This document shows, one piece after another, positions 20,339 to 30,771 of a stretch of DNA of 64,000 nt. The notes beneath the pieces are model-generated. The model saw only the letters and a program-made list of their open reading frames with translations, did no database searches and had not been told where the DNA came from. Source of the DNA: Roseomonas mucosa ATCC BAA-692. GTDB lineage: Bacteria > Pseudomonadota > Alphaproteobacteria > Acetobacterales > Acetobacteraceae. The first letter of the stretch is position 1. The number at the start of each line of letters is the position of its first letter. Where the stretch lies: positions 1 to 64,000 of the forward strand of contig NZ_JHWD01000010.1 of the NCBI RefSeq assembly GCF_000622225.1, given 5' to 3'. The position numbers and the translations under genes were made by a program.

Positions 20339-20681
20339 GGGACTCGGGGACCGGCTTCTGGCTTGGACGGAAGACCGGCTTAACCCGTCGGGCGGGGTGG
20401 CGCGACCCGCGCCGTGAGGCGGGAAAGGTCCGGGGAGGAAAGGGCAGGGGCGGGGCGAGCCATGATGGAGGCGATGGGGCTGCCATGCCAGCCCTTGCAT
20501 CGGGGGCAGGGAGCGTACCATATTTTGATACACGCCACGCATCCCCCCAATATCGGCGTGCGTTCATTGCGTACATCATTCGTCCACTTTGATGGATCAC
20601 AGTCACGGGCAAGAAAAGCAACCGCAGCGTGTTCCGCGACCGTCCTTGACGACACGGCAATGCAGGGAGAGTGCCAGAACC
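20339..20681. other. 343-bp divergent intergenic region before phaZ
   Basis: This stretch between the MFS start and the phaZ start is locally AT-richer than its surroundings, mainly at 20510-20620. It has no convincing gene; short open frames lack codon bias and homology I recognise. It contains the promoter candidate at 20525-20553 and probably a minus-strand promoter for the exporter that I could not fix. Confidence 0.6.
20525..20553 (+). promoter_or_regulatory. Putative sigma-70 promoter for phaZ
   Basis: TTGATA at 20525-20530 and CAATAT at 20548-20553 are separated by 17 bases, one of the best sigma-70-like pairs in the window. It would leave a leader of about 120 bases before the phaZ ATG. 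Confidence 0.4.
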
Positions 20682-21923
20682 ATGTTCTATGACGCCTATC
20701 AGGCGCAGCAGGATATCCTTGCGCCGTTCCAGGGCTTCGCACGCGGAAGCAGCCGGCTTCTCCGCCAGTTCGACGAGGCCATGCCGGGCGTCTTCCCCCT
20801 GCGCCACTGGGCGGCGATGTTCGACATCCTGGGCGCGGCCCGGACGACGCATGAGCGCCCGCCCTTCGGCTTCACCTCGGTCCAGGTCGATGGCGAAACC
20901 GTCGCCGTGACCGAGGAAGCGGTGCATGCCATGCCCTTCGGCACCCTGCTGCGCTTCCGCAAGGACACGAAGCGGAAGCAGACGCCGGTCCTGCTGGTGG
21001 CGCCCATGTCCGGCCACTTCGCCACCCTGTTGCGTGGCACGGCGGCGACGATGCTGCCGGACTACGACGTGCATATCACCGACTGGCACAATGCCCGCGA
21101 GGTCCCCGTCAGCGCGGGCTCCTTCGGCTTCGACGGCTTCGTGGCGCATATCGCCGGCTTCCTGCGGGCGATGGGACCGGGTGCGCATGTGGTGGCGGTC
21201 TGCCAGCCGGCCGTGCCGGTGCTGGCCACGGCCGCGCTGATGGCGGAGGAACGCGACCCCGCCCGGCCGCGCAGCCTGACGCTGATGGCCGGGCCGATCG
21301 ACACGCGCGTCAACCCGACCTCCGTGAACGAGCTCGCGACCTCCCGCCCCATCTCCTGGTTCGAGCAGCACCTGATCTCCACCGTCCCCTGGCGCTTCGC
21401 CGGGGCGGGGCGCCGCGTCTATCCCGGCGTGCTGCAGCTCACCGCCTTCCTGAACATGAACATGGACCGGCATGTGAAGGCCTATGCCGACCAGTTCCGC
21501 CATCTCGTCTCGGGCGAGGAGGAGGCGGCCGCGGCGCACCGCAAGTTCTACGACGAGTATCTCGCGGTGATGGACCTGCCGGCGGAGTTCTACCTGGAGA
21601 CGGTGAAGATCGTGTTCCAGGACCACGCCCTGCCGCTCGGCAAGCTCACCGTCGGCGGCCGCCTGGTCCGGCCGGACCTCATCCAGGACATGTCGGTGCT
21701 GACGATCGAGGCGGAGCGCGACGACATCTGTTCCGTGGGACAGACGGCGGCGGCGCTCGACCTGTGCTCCGGCCTGCCGGCGGAGCGGAAGCGCAACCAT
21801 GTGCAGAAGGGCGTCGGCCATTACGGCGTCTTCAACGGGCGCCGCTGGAACACCGAAATCTACCCGATGGTGCGCGAGACCATCGAATCCGCGAACCACG
21901 CGGCGGAAGCCACCGCCGCCTGA
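20682..21923 (+). CDS. phaZ: Intracellular polyhydroxyalkanoate depolymerase
   Basis: This 413-residue enzyme mobilises stored PHA granules. It matches the intracellular (alphaproteobacterial) PhaZ family: MFYDAYQAQQDILAPF at the start, DVHITDWHNAREVPVS, the nucleophile C174 in VAVCQPAVPVLAT, which replaces the usual lipase serine, and the end HYGVFNGRRWNTEIYPMVRE with the catalytic histidine. GGGAGA precedes ATG 20682. A PHA synthase at the right edge of the window shows that the polymer is made. Confidence 0.94.
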   Translation: MFYDAYQAQQDILAPFQGFARGSSRLLRQFDEAMPGVFPLRHWAAMFDILGAARTTHERPPFGFTSVQVDGETVAVTEEAVHAMPFGTLLRFRKDTKRKQTPVLLVAPMSGHFATLLRGTAATMLPDYDVHITDWHNAREVPVSAGSFGFDGFVAHIAGFLRAMGPGAHVVAVCQPAVPVLATAALMAEERDPARPRSLTLMAGPIDTRVNPTSVNELATSRPISWFEQHLISTVPWRFAGAGRRVYPGVLQLTAFLNMNMDRHVKAYADQFRHLVSGEEEAAAAHRKFYDEYLAVMDLPAEFYLETVKIVFQDHALPLGKLTVGGRLVRPDLIQDMSVLTIEAERDDICSVGQTAAALDLCSGLPAERKRNHVQKGVGHYGVFNGRRWNTEIYPMVRETIESANHAAEATAA

Positions 21924-21939
21924 CCCGGCTTCCATCGGC

Positions 21940-21981
21940 GGGGCGGCCGGCGGTGGCGCGATGCCACCCGCCGGCCGCCCC
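21940..21981. terminator. Bidirectional hairpin between phaZ and the permease
   Basis: An 18-bp GC-rich hairpin (arms 21940-21957 and 21963-21981, one bulge, 5-base loop) lies between two convergent stops. The T-tracts are poor on both sides, so termination is inferred from position and stem strength. Confidence 0.55.
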
Positions 21982-21990
21982 GTCCGCGTT

Positions 21991-23283
21991 TCAGCCCGCG
22001 CCCATCCCGAACTTCACCGCGGATAGCAGGGCGATCAGCCAGACCGCGCCCGACACCTGCCCGGCCTTGCCGGCCAGCACCTTGGTGACGGCATAGGTGA
22101 TGAAGCCGATGCCGATGCCGGAGGCGATGGAGAAGGTGAGCGGCATGGACAGCGCGGTGATGATGGCCGGCGCGTAGTCGGTGAGGTCCTCCCAGTCCAG
22201 GTCGCGCAGCGACTTCGCCATCAGGCAGGCGACGAAGACCAGCGCTGGCGCGGTGGCATAGCCGGGGATGGAGGTGGCGAGCGGCGCCAGGAACAGCGTC
22301 AGCAGGAACAGCACCGCCACGGTCAGGGCGGTGAGGCCGGTGCGGCCCCCGGCCTGGATGCCCGCCGCGCTCTCGATGTAGCTGGTGGTGGTCGAGGTGC
22401 CGAGCACGGAGCCGATGATGGCGCCGCCACTGTCGGCCAGCAGCGCGCGGCCGAGGCGCGGCACGGAGCCGTCCGGCCGCATCAGCCCGGCGCGGTGCGT
22501 GGTGCCGATCAGCGTGCCCGCGTTGTCCAGCAGGTCCACGATGAAGAAGGTGAAGACGATCCCCGCCACGCCAAGGCCGATGGCGCCGGGGATGTCGAGC
22601 TGCAGGAAGGTCGGCGCCAGCGAGGGCGGCAGCGACACGACGCCGTGGAAGGTGGTCAGCCCGAAGGGGATGCCGAGCAGCGCGGTGACGAGGATGCCGA
22701 TGATGATGCCGCCCGGCACGTTGCGGGCCACCAGGCCGGCGATCAGCAGGAAGCCGAGGCAGGAGAGCAGCACCTTCGGTTCCGCCACATGGCCCAGCCC
22801 GACCATGGTGGCCGGGTTCGCCACCACGAGCCCCATGCCCTGCAGCCCGATGATGCCGAGGAAGAAGCCGATCCCGGCGGCGATGCCGAGCTTCAGCGAG
22901 AGCGGGATGGTGTTGATCAGCCATTCGCGGATCCGCAGCACAGAGACTGCGAGGAAGATGAGGCCCGACAGGAAGACGGCGCCCAGCGCCACCTGCCAGG
23001 GGATGTGCATGCCGCCCACCACGGCGAAGGCGAAATAGGCGTTCAGCCCCATGCCCGGCGCCAGGGCGATGGGATAGTTGGCCAGCAGTCCCATCAATGC
23101 GGAGCCGATGGCGGCGGCAAGGCAGGTGGCCACGAAGGAGGCCCCCTGGTCGATGCCGGCGGCGGCCATGATGTTGGGATTGACCACGACGATGTAGACC
23201 ATCGTCAGGAAGGTGGCGAAGCCCGCCATGATCTCCGTGCGCGGTGTGGTGCCGTGCTCGCGCAGGCGGAAAAACGATTCCAC
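21991..23283 (-). CDS. NCS2 (AzgA-like) purine permease
   Basis: This 430-residue inner-membrane transporter belongs to the AzgA branch of nucleobase:cation symporters, which take up adenine, guanine or hypoxanthine. Signature stretches are RTEIMAGFATFLTMVYIVVVN, ALAPGMGLNAYFAF and GTSTTTSYIESAAGIQAGG. It starts with GTG 23283, preceded by a GAGGGGG about 12 bases upstream. No purine riboswitch is visible upstream. bphP ends 115 bases upstream on the same strand. Confidence 0.92.
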   Translation of the reverse strand: MESFFRLREHGTTPRTEIMAGFATFLTMVYIVVVNPNIMAAAGIDQGASFVATCLAAAIGSALMGLLANYPIALAPGMGLNAYFAFAVVGGMHIPWQVALGAVFLSGLIFLAVSVLRIREWLINTIPLSLKLGIAAGIGFFLGIIGLQGMGLVVANPATMVGLGHVAEPKVLLSCLGFLLIAGLVARNVPGGIIIGILVTALLGIPFGLTTFHGVVSLPPSLAPTFLQLDIPGAIGLGVAGIVFTFFIVDLLDNAGTLIGTTHRAGLMRPDGSVPRLGRALLADSGGAIIGSVLGTSTTTSYIESAAGIQAGGRTGLTALTVAVLFLLTLFLAPLATSIPGYATAPALVFVACLMAKSLRDLDWEDLTDYAPAIITALSMPLTFSIASGIGIGFITYAVTKVLAGKAGQVSGAVWLIALLSAVKFGMGAG

Positions 23284-23398
23284 AGTCCCGATTCCCCCTC
23301 GGTGTGATCCGCCATGTTTCCACGGCGGCGAAGACGGGGGGAAGCAAGCGCGATGCCGACGGGCCGCGCCACCCGTCCTGGCGGCTCAGCCCCCGGCT

Positions 23399-26035
23399 CT
23401 AGCCCACTGGCTCGCCAGCCGGTGGGCGGTCGCGCAGCAGGGCGACGATGCAGAGATGGATGTCGTCGGTGCCATAGGGCTTGCCCAGCACCGTGGTGCC
23501 CCGGAACCGCTCGGGCACGATGGTGGCGGCGTCGAAGCCGGTGGTGAACAGGAAGGGAATCCCCCGCTCCGCCAGGACATCGGCCACGGGGAAGACGCTT
23601 TCCCCATCGAGGTCCACATCCAGCAGCGCGGCATCGATCCGTGCCGAAACGGCGAGGCGGATCGCCTGGGCCAGCGCGGCGGCGGGGCCGACAACCACGG
23701 CACCCCCATCCTCCAGCGCGCGGCTCACCTGCATGGCCACCAGCGCGGCATCCTCCACCACCAGGATGCGGCGCCCGGCGATGGTGCCCGGGGCCGGTTC
23801 GGGCCGGCGCGGCGCGGCGGTGGGCGAGGCGGGCGCGCTTTCCACCAGTTGCTTCAGCGGGATGGTCACCGCGCAGCGCAGCCCGGCCGGGTCGAAGTTG
23901 AGCTTCGCCTGGCCGCCGAGCTCATAGGAAAGGCCGCGTTCCACCACGGTCGAGCCGAAGCCGCGGCGGCGCGGCGGCTGCACCGGCGGGCCGCCGCTTT
24001 CCACCCAGTGCAGGATGATGCGCTCGCCATCCATGCTCCAGGTGACGGCGACCTGTCCCTCCGGCACCGACAGCCCGCCGTATTTCGCGGCATTCGTCGC
24101 CAGCTCGTGCAAGGCGAGGCTCAGCGCCAGCGCCGCCTTCGGCTTCAGCCGGACCTCCGGCCCCGCGACGGTGACGCGCTGCTCGCTGGCGTTGCGATAG
24201 GGACGAAGCTCCTCCTCCGCCAGGGCCCGCAGGTCCGCCCCCTCCCAGCGCGTGCTGGTCAGCAGGCTGTGCGCCACCGCCATGGCGCGGATGCGCCGGT
24301 CGAAGTCGTGGACGAAGCCTTCCAGGTTGCCGGCGCCGCTCTTGGTGTGGCGCACCAGGGCCTGGATATTGGCCAGGGTGTTCTTCACCCGGTGGTCCAG
24401 CTCCGCCATCAGCAGGTCCTGCTGCGCCCGGGCGCGCCCGCGCTCCTCGGAGGCATCCTCGATCCGGCGCAGCACCACTTCCAGCAGGCTGAGCTGCAGC
24501 GCCTGCGCCGCCTCGATCTCCACCGCCCGCCAGGGCCGGGCGCGGCCATGCACCGTCTCGGTCCAGGTGGCGAAGGAGGCGCGGGGCGAAAGCTGCCCGG
24601 GCCCGGCGCCCGGTTCCACCGGCTTGTCCGGGTTGCCCGCCCAGTGGAGCGTCCGCACCATCTCCGGCCGGAACCAGAGGATATAGTCCTGGGGCGCGCG
24701 GCTCACCGAGAGCGCGAGGACGCCGCTGGCGACATCGGCGAATTCCCGGGACGGGGGATAGAGCTCCGGCAGGCGGTCCAGCGCCACGATCCGCTCCTCG
24801 ACGGTGCCGCGCAGCCATTCCACCAAGCCGTTGACCTGCTCCCGCGTCGGGGTCTGGCCGGCCGTGGCATATCGCCCCGAGGCCATCACCGCCACGCCGC
24901 CCGCCTCCAGGTAGTCGAGCAGGTTCGGCCGCTGCCGGATCAGTCCCTCGCCGAGTTCCTCCTCCTGCGCCATGACCTGCTCCAGATGCTCGTGCACCCG
25001 GCGCATGCGCAGCGCGTCCTCATGGTCCTCCCGCTGCTCCAGCGTTTCGAGCTGCAGCGAGAACATCTGGGCGAAGATCTCGCAGGCCGCGCGCAGGGCG
25101 ACGGGCAGGTGCCAGGCGGTCCGGTGGTGGCAGGCGATGAGCCCCCAGAGCCGCCCGCCCTGCTGGATGGACAGGGACATGGAGGCCTGTACGCCCATGT
25201 TCCGCAGATACTGCAGATGGATCGGGGAGACCGCGCGCAGCGAGCAGTCGGACATGTCCAGCGCCTCGCCCGTCCGCGGGCTGAGCGCCGGCATGAGCGG
25301 TTCCGGGATATAGTGCGCGTCCGGGATCAGCCGCATCCAGTTGCGCAGGTAGAGGGCGCGGGCCTGCTTCGGGATATCCGAGGCGGGGAAGTGCAGGCCG
25401 AGATAGGAGCCGGTCCCCTCCGCCCTGGCTTCCGCCACGACGCAGCCCGTGTCGTCGGGCTCGAAGCGGTACACCATCACGCGGTCGAAGCCGGTCATGT
25501 CGCGGATCGTCGCGGCCGCCGCCTCGCAGTACGGCCGGGCGGTCGCGGCACCCTGGAGGCTGGCGATCATGCCCTGGACCAGGACCAGAGTGTCGTCCTG
25601 GCGCACCGGGCCCGGCACGCCCCGGGGCTCGATCTCCACGATGATCCCGGCGGGGCTGTCGCGGCCCTGAAGGTCGAAGAAGCGGCCCGGGCGCAGTTCC
25701 ACCCCGCTCAGCAGCCGGGCCCCCGTGGGAAGGCGAGGCGGGCCGGGCTCCTGCGGGGCGGGAGCGGGGGTGCAGAGCGCCTGGATGGCATCGGACGGCA
25801 GGAACCGGCCCGCCTCCTCGCCCAGCGCCGCATCCAGCGGGATGCCCAGGAGATGCTGCATGTCCCCGGTGGCCTGCAGGACCCGCAGCGTGTCCGGGTC
25901 CAGCACCAGCAGCAGCCCGTGGGGCTGGATGGAGGCCGGGACATGGATCGGCTCGCGGTCGCAGGTGCTCGTGTCCGGGCGGCCGGGCAGGGCGTGGAGG
26001 TCGGGCAGCGGCAGGGAGGGCGGGGGCCGGGTCAC
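23399..26035 (-). CDS. bphP: Bacteriophytochrome HWE histidine kinase with receiver domain
   Basis: This 878-residue red/far-red photoreceptor kinase starts with a PAS-GAF-PHY photosensory module. The biliverdin cysteine is C25 in DTSTCDREPIHVPASIQPHG, the GAF domain has PASDIPKQARALYLRN near residue 215, and the PHY region follows. An HWE-type kinase has its phospho-histidine near residue 547 in LDHRVKNTLANIQAL and an ATPase domain after it. The last 115 residues are a receiver domain with the acceptor aspartate in ALLDVDLDGES near residue 801. The GTG start overlaps the heme oxygenase stop (GTGA), so chromophore synthesis and apoprotein are coupled. No separate output regulator is adjacent. 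Confidence 0.94.
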   Translation of the reverse strand: MTRPPPSLPLPDLHALPGRPDTSTCDREPIHVPASIQPHGLLLVLDPDTLRVLQATGDMQHLLGIPLDAALGEEAGRFLPSDAIQALCTPAPAPQEPGPPRLPTGARLLSGVELRPGRFFDLQGRDSPAGIIVEIEPRGVPGPVRQDDTLVLVQGMIASLQGAATARPYCEAAAATIRDMTGFDRVMVYRFEPDDTGCVVAEARAEGTGSYLGLHFPASDIPKQARALYLRNWMRLIPDAHYIPEPLMPALSPRTGEALDMSDCSLRAVSPIHLQYLRNMGVQASMSLSIQQGGRLWGLIACHHRTAWHLPVALRAACEIFAQMFSLQLETLEQREDHEDALRMRRVHEHLEQVMAQEEELGEGLIRQRPNLLDYLEAGGVAVMASGRYATAGQTPTREQVNGLVEWLRGTVEERIVALDRLPELYPPSREFADVASGVLALSVSRAPQDYILWFRPEMVRTLHWAGNPDKPVEPGAGPGQLSPRASFATWTETVHGRARPWRAVEIEAAQALQLSLLEVVLRRIEDASEERGRARAQQDLLMAELDHRVKNTLANIQALVRHTKSGAGNLEGFVHDFDRRIRAMAVAHSLLTSTRWEGADLRALAEEELRPYRNASEQRVTVAGPEVRLKPKAALALSLALHELATNAAKYGGLSVPEGQVAVTWSMDGERIILHWVESGGPPVQPPRRRGFGSTVVERGLSYELGGQAKLNFDPAGLRCAVTIPLKQLVESAPASPTAAPRRPEPAPGTIAGRRILVVEDAALVAMQVSRALEDGGAVVVGPAAALAQAIRLAVSARIDAALLDVDLDGESVFPVADVLAERGIPFLFTTGFDAATIVPERFRGTTVLGKPYGTDDIHLCIVALLRDRPPAGEPVG

Positions 26036-26655
26036 GCCGGCGCCCCGGCCAGCGCGGCGCGGCCGGGTTCGTGCCGGGCCTCCGTGGCGGAAAGCCAGGA
26101 TTCCAGGCGGTGGAAACTGTCGCGGGCCGCGTCGCAGGCGCCCCCGGCATCGGTGCAATGAAGCGCCAGCGCCTGGCGGAAGCGCCGCCAGCCCTCGCCG
26201 ACCGGCCGGCCCAGGCTGGCATGGAAGGATGCGCCGCGTTCCGGACCCAAGCCCAGCGCGGCCTCCGCCCGGCGCAGGATCACCTGTCCGCCGAGGGCGG
26301 AGCCTTCCAGCACGTAGAGAGCGCCGAAGGCGGCATCCCGTGTTGCGGGAGGGGGCGGGGACGGGGCGAGGGGCAGGGCGTCCAACCCCGCGGACGGCAG
26401 GCCCAGGAAGCGGAGGTCGTTCCGCAGCAGCGGCGTGCGCCAGCGGGCTGTGTCGGGCGCGAGGCCGGTGGCCTGCCAGTCGAAGCGGTCCAGCATCGCC
26501 TCCAGCGGCGCCACGATGCCCAGCATGGCCGAAAGGAAGCGCGCATAGGCCGCCGAGGATGCCAGGTGCCGGTCCAGATCGATCCCGGCGTCGAGACGGG
26601 CGTGCAGGGTGGCTGTGGCGTCACGCAACGCCGTCAGGACGTCCGCTGAGGTCAA
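26032..26655 (-). CDS. bphO: Heme oxygenase for biliverdin synthesis
   Basis: A 207-residue heme oxygenase-fold protein that would open heme to biliverdin, the chromophore of the adjacent bacteriophytochrome. The proximal histidine is in RDATATLHARLDAG near the start, and the distal helix is GALYVLEGSALGGQVILRR. The frame has no ATG or GTG before the conserved start, so TTG 26655 is the best start. It overlaps the stop of a seven-codon mini-ORF that has a perfect GGAGG. It forms an operon with bphP. Confidence 0.87.
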   Translation of the reverse strand: MTSADVLTALRDATATLHARLDAGIDLDRHLASSAAYARFLSAMLGIVAPLEAMLDRFDWQATGLAPDTARWRTPLLRNDLRFLGLPSAGLDALPLAPSPPPPATRDAAFGALYVLEGSALGGQVILRRAEAALGLGPERGASFHASLGRPVGEGWRRFRQALALHCTDAGGACDAARDSFHRLESWLSATEARHEPGRAALAGAPA

Positions 26656-26675
26656 TTGGCCGTTTCCAGCGTCAC
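26652..26675 (-). CDS. Seven-codon leader ORF coupled to bphO
   Basis: GTG 26675 opens a VTLETAN reading that stops at TGA 26652-26654. The TGA overlaps the TTG start of bphO in a TTGA. GGAGG at 26683-26687 is seven bases before the GTG, whereas the TTG itself has no ribosome binding site. Either this is a coupling leader or a one-base indel split an original GTG start from bphO. Confidence 0.4.
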   Translation of the reverse strand: MTLETAN

Positions 26676-26786
26676 GATGCTTCCTCCGGCACAGTGTTTC
26701 ACGAAAGATCGAAAATAGAGGTCCGTGGCCACGGCGCAAGGAGCGGGCGGGACCGGCTTCCGACAAGAACAAGCGAGCGGAAAGCA

Positions 26787-26812
26787 CGAAGGGCGCCTCG
26801 CGGCGCCCTTCG
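26787..26812 (-). terminator. Terminator of the glnB-glnA operon
   Basis: A perfect 11-bp stem (CGAAGGGCGCC and its complement) with a 4-base loop lies 55 bases past the glnA stop. On the minus strand it is followed by TGCTTTCC, a short T-rich tail. Confidence 0.7.
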
Positions 26813-26866
26813 AAACCCCTGCTCCGCCGGCCGGGCCACCCGCGGTGGGCGGCCCGGAACGGTGGA

Positions 26867-28309
26867 TCAGGCGGAGTAGTACATCTCGAACTCGACCGGG
26901 TGCGGCACGTGCTCGAAGCGGTAGACCTCGTTCCACTTCAGGTCGATGTAGCTCTCGATCTGCTCCCGGGAGAAGACGTCGCCCGCGAGCAGGAACTCGT
27001 GGTCGGCCGCCAGGCTCTCCAGCGCCTCGCGCAGCGAGCCGCACACCGTCGGGATATCCTTCAGCTCCTCCGGCGGCAGGTCGTAGAGGTCCTTGTCCAT
27101 CGGCTCGCCCGGATGGATCTTGTTCTTGATCCCGTCCATCGCCGCCATGGTGAGCGCCGCGAAGGACAGGTAGGGGTTCGCGGTCGGGTCGGGGAAGCGG
27201 ACCTCGACGCGCTTGGCCTTCGGGCTGGTGGTGTAGGGGATGCGGCAGGAGGCGGAACGGTTGCGCGCCGAGTAGGCGAGCAGCACGGGGGCCTCGAAGC
27301 CCGGGATCAGGCGCTTGTAGGAATTGGTGGACGGGTTGGTGAAGGCGTTGATCGCCTTGGCGTGCTTGATGATGCCACCGATGGCGAACAGGCACATCTC
27401 CGACAGGTCGGCATAGCCGTTGCCCGCGAACATGGGCTTGCCTTCCTTCCAGATGGAAAGATGGGTGTGCATGCCCGAGCCGTTGTCGCCATAGATCGGC
27501 TTCGGCATGAAGGTCGCGGTCTTGCCGTAGCTGTGGGCGACGTTGTGGACGCAGTACTTGTAGATCTGCATCTGGTCGGCCATCGTCACCAGCTTGCCGA
27601 AGCGGGTGCCCAGCTCGTGCTGCGACTGCGCCACCTCGTGGTGGTGCTTCTCGCCCGGCAGGCCCATCTCGATCATGGTCGAGAGCATCTCGGCGCGCAG
27701 GTCCATCTCGCTATCGACCGGCGGGACGGGGAAGTAGCCGCCCTTCACCAGCGGGCGGTGGCCCATGTTCCCCTCGGGGTAGTCCTTCATGTTGGCCCCG
27801 GGGCCCTCGATGCTCTCGAGCTTGTAGTGGCCGAAGTTGCCGCCGGTGCCGAACTTGACGTCGTCGAACACGAAGAACTCGGCCTCGGCGCCGACCAGCA
27901 CGGTGTCGCCGATGCCGGAGGACGCCACATAGGCCTCGGCCTTCTTGGCGGTGCCGCGCGGGTCACGGGCATAGGCCTGGCCGGTCGAGGGCTCGATGAT
28001 GTCGCAGAAGAGGATCAGCTGCGGCTTGGCCGAGAACGGGTCCATGCAGGCATTGGCCGTGTCCGGCATCAGGATCATGTCGGACTCGTTGATCGCCTTC
28101 CAGCCGGCGATCGAAGAGCCGTCGAACATGATGCCGTCCGTGAAGACCTCTTCGGAGACGGTCGAGACGTGCTGGGCCGTGTGCTGCCACTTGCCCTTCG
28201 GATCGGTGAAGCGGAAGTCCACGTACTCGACGGAATTCTCCTTGATCATGTCCATGACCTTGGAGACGCCGTCCGGGACCCCCGGGGCTGCTGCGGGCTT
28301 CTTCGCCAT
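26867..28309 (-). CDS. glnA: Glutamine synthetase type I
   Basis: GlnA (480 residues) makes glutamine from glutamate, ammonia and ATP in a cytoplasmic dodecamer. Family motifs include [26 protein letters not shown], the metal/glutamate loop [16 protein letters not shown] and [15 protein letters not shown]. The adenylylation tyrosine is in [10 protein letters not shown] near residue 408, so activity is expected to be tuned by GlnE with PII. ATG 28309 is the conserved start. It lies 134 bases after glnB in the same direction, and a hairpin terminator follows. Confidence 0.97.
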   Translation of the reverse strand: MAKKPAAAPGVPDGVSKVMDMIKENSVEYVDFRFTDPKGKWQHTAQHVSTVSEEVFTDGIMFDGSSIAGWKAINESDMILMPDTANACMDPFSAKPQLILFCDIIEPSTGQAYARDPRGTAKKAEAYVASSGIGDTVLVGAEAEFFVFDDVKFGTGGNFGHYKLESIEGPGANMKDYPEGNMGHRPLVKGGYFPVPPVDSEMDLRAEMLSTMIEMGLPGEKHHHEVAQSQHELGTRFGKLVTMADQMQIYKYCVHNVAHSYGKTATFMPKPIYGDNGSGMHTHLSIWKEGKPMFAGNGYADLSEMCLFAIGGIIKHAKAINAFTNPSTNSYKRLIPGFEAPVLLAYSARNRSASCRIPYTTSPKAKRVEVRFPDPTANPYLSFAALTMAAMDGIKNKIHPGEPMDKDLYDLPPEELKDIPTVCGSLREALESLAADHEFLLAGDVFSREQIESYIDLKWNEVYRFEHVPHPVEFEMYYSA

Positions 28310-28331
28310 CGTGTCCTGATCCTGTTCCCTA

Positions 28332-28371
28332 GAACGTGGCAATCACTTCGCGGGCCGTCCGGCCCACGTTC
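28332..28371 (-). promoter_or_regulatory. Inverted repeat in the glnB-glnA spacer
   Basis: GAACGTGG (28332-28339) and CCACGTTC (28364-28371) form a perfect 8-bp stem, and the space between can fold a further GGGCC/GGCCC stem. It ends 22 bases before the glnA start, so it would be in the leader of glnA on the glnBA transcript. It may be a processing or attenuation structure. Confidence 0.4.
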
Positions 28372-28443
28372 CGCCGGCCGCCGGCCCCTGCGGGTTCCCT
28401 CGGGACACCCAACCCGGAGCCGGTCGCCCGGAATCTCGCTGTG

Positions 28444-30497
<2,054 letters not shown>

Positions 30498-30552
30498 GAC
30501 GGAGGGAAGGGAAGGCGGTAGGGGACGCGCCAAACTTCGCGCGCGACCCCCG

Positions 30553-30581
30553 TTGACGACGCCACGGGCGGGCCTTACACC
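30553..30581 (+). promoter_or_regulatory. Putative promoter of tRNA-His
   Basis: TTGACG at 30553-30558 is followed after 16-17 bases by TTACACC (30575-30581). Transcription would begin just before the tRNA, at a perfect 15-bp palindrome (30584-30598). Confidence 0.4.
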
Positions 30582-30583
30582 GC

Positions 30584-30598
30584 GCCACACCGTGTGGC
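30584..30598. repeat. Palindrome overlapping the tRNA-His 5' end
   Basis: GCCACAC and GTGTGGC around a single C form a perfect 15-base palindrome whose last three bases are the first three of the tRNA (G-1, G1, C2). It may be a leader hairpin at the RNase P site. Confidence 0.4.
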
Positions 30599-30672
30599 GG
30601 CCTTAGCTCAGTCGGTAGAGCGCCAGGTTGTGGTCTTGGATGTCACGGGTTCGAATCCCGTAGGTCGCCCCA
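30596..30672 (+). tRNA. tRNA-His (GTG)
   Basis: A full cloverleaf can be drawn. The acceptor stem has eight pairs (GGCGGCCT with AGGTCGCC), which includes the extra G-1:C73 pair unique to tRNA-His. The D stem is GCTC/GAGC, the anticodon stem CCAGG/CTTGG with loop TTGTGGT (anticodon GTG), and the T arm ACGGG-TTCGAAT-CCCGT. CCA is encoded at 30670-30672. No integrase or duplicated 3' end is near, so it is not an occupied attachment site in this window. Confidence 0.96.
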
Positions 30673-30771
30673 CCCTTCTCCCCCCCTTCACAGGCGTTGA
30701 TCCATCGGGATGCTCCCCGGGCTGTTCCGGCCGGGACAGGGGCATCCGGCGATCCGGGGGTTGAGCGTAAG

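Noticed and set aside
23284-23398. Purine riboswitch before the NCS2 permease
   Set aside because: The 115-bp gap lacks the conserved purine aptamer junction sequences.
30596-30672. tRNA-His as an integration site for a genomic island
   Set aside because: No integrase, no repeated tRNA 3' end and no change in gene style on either side within the window.
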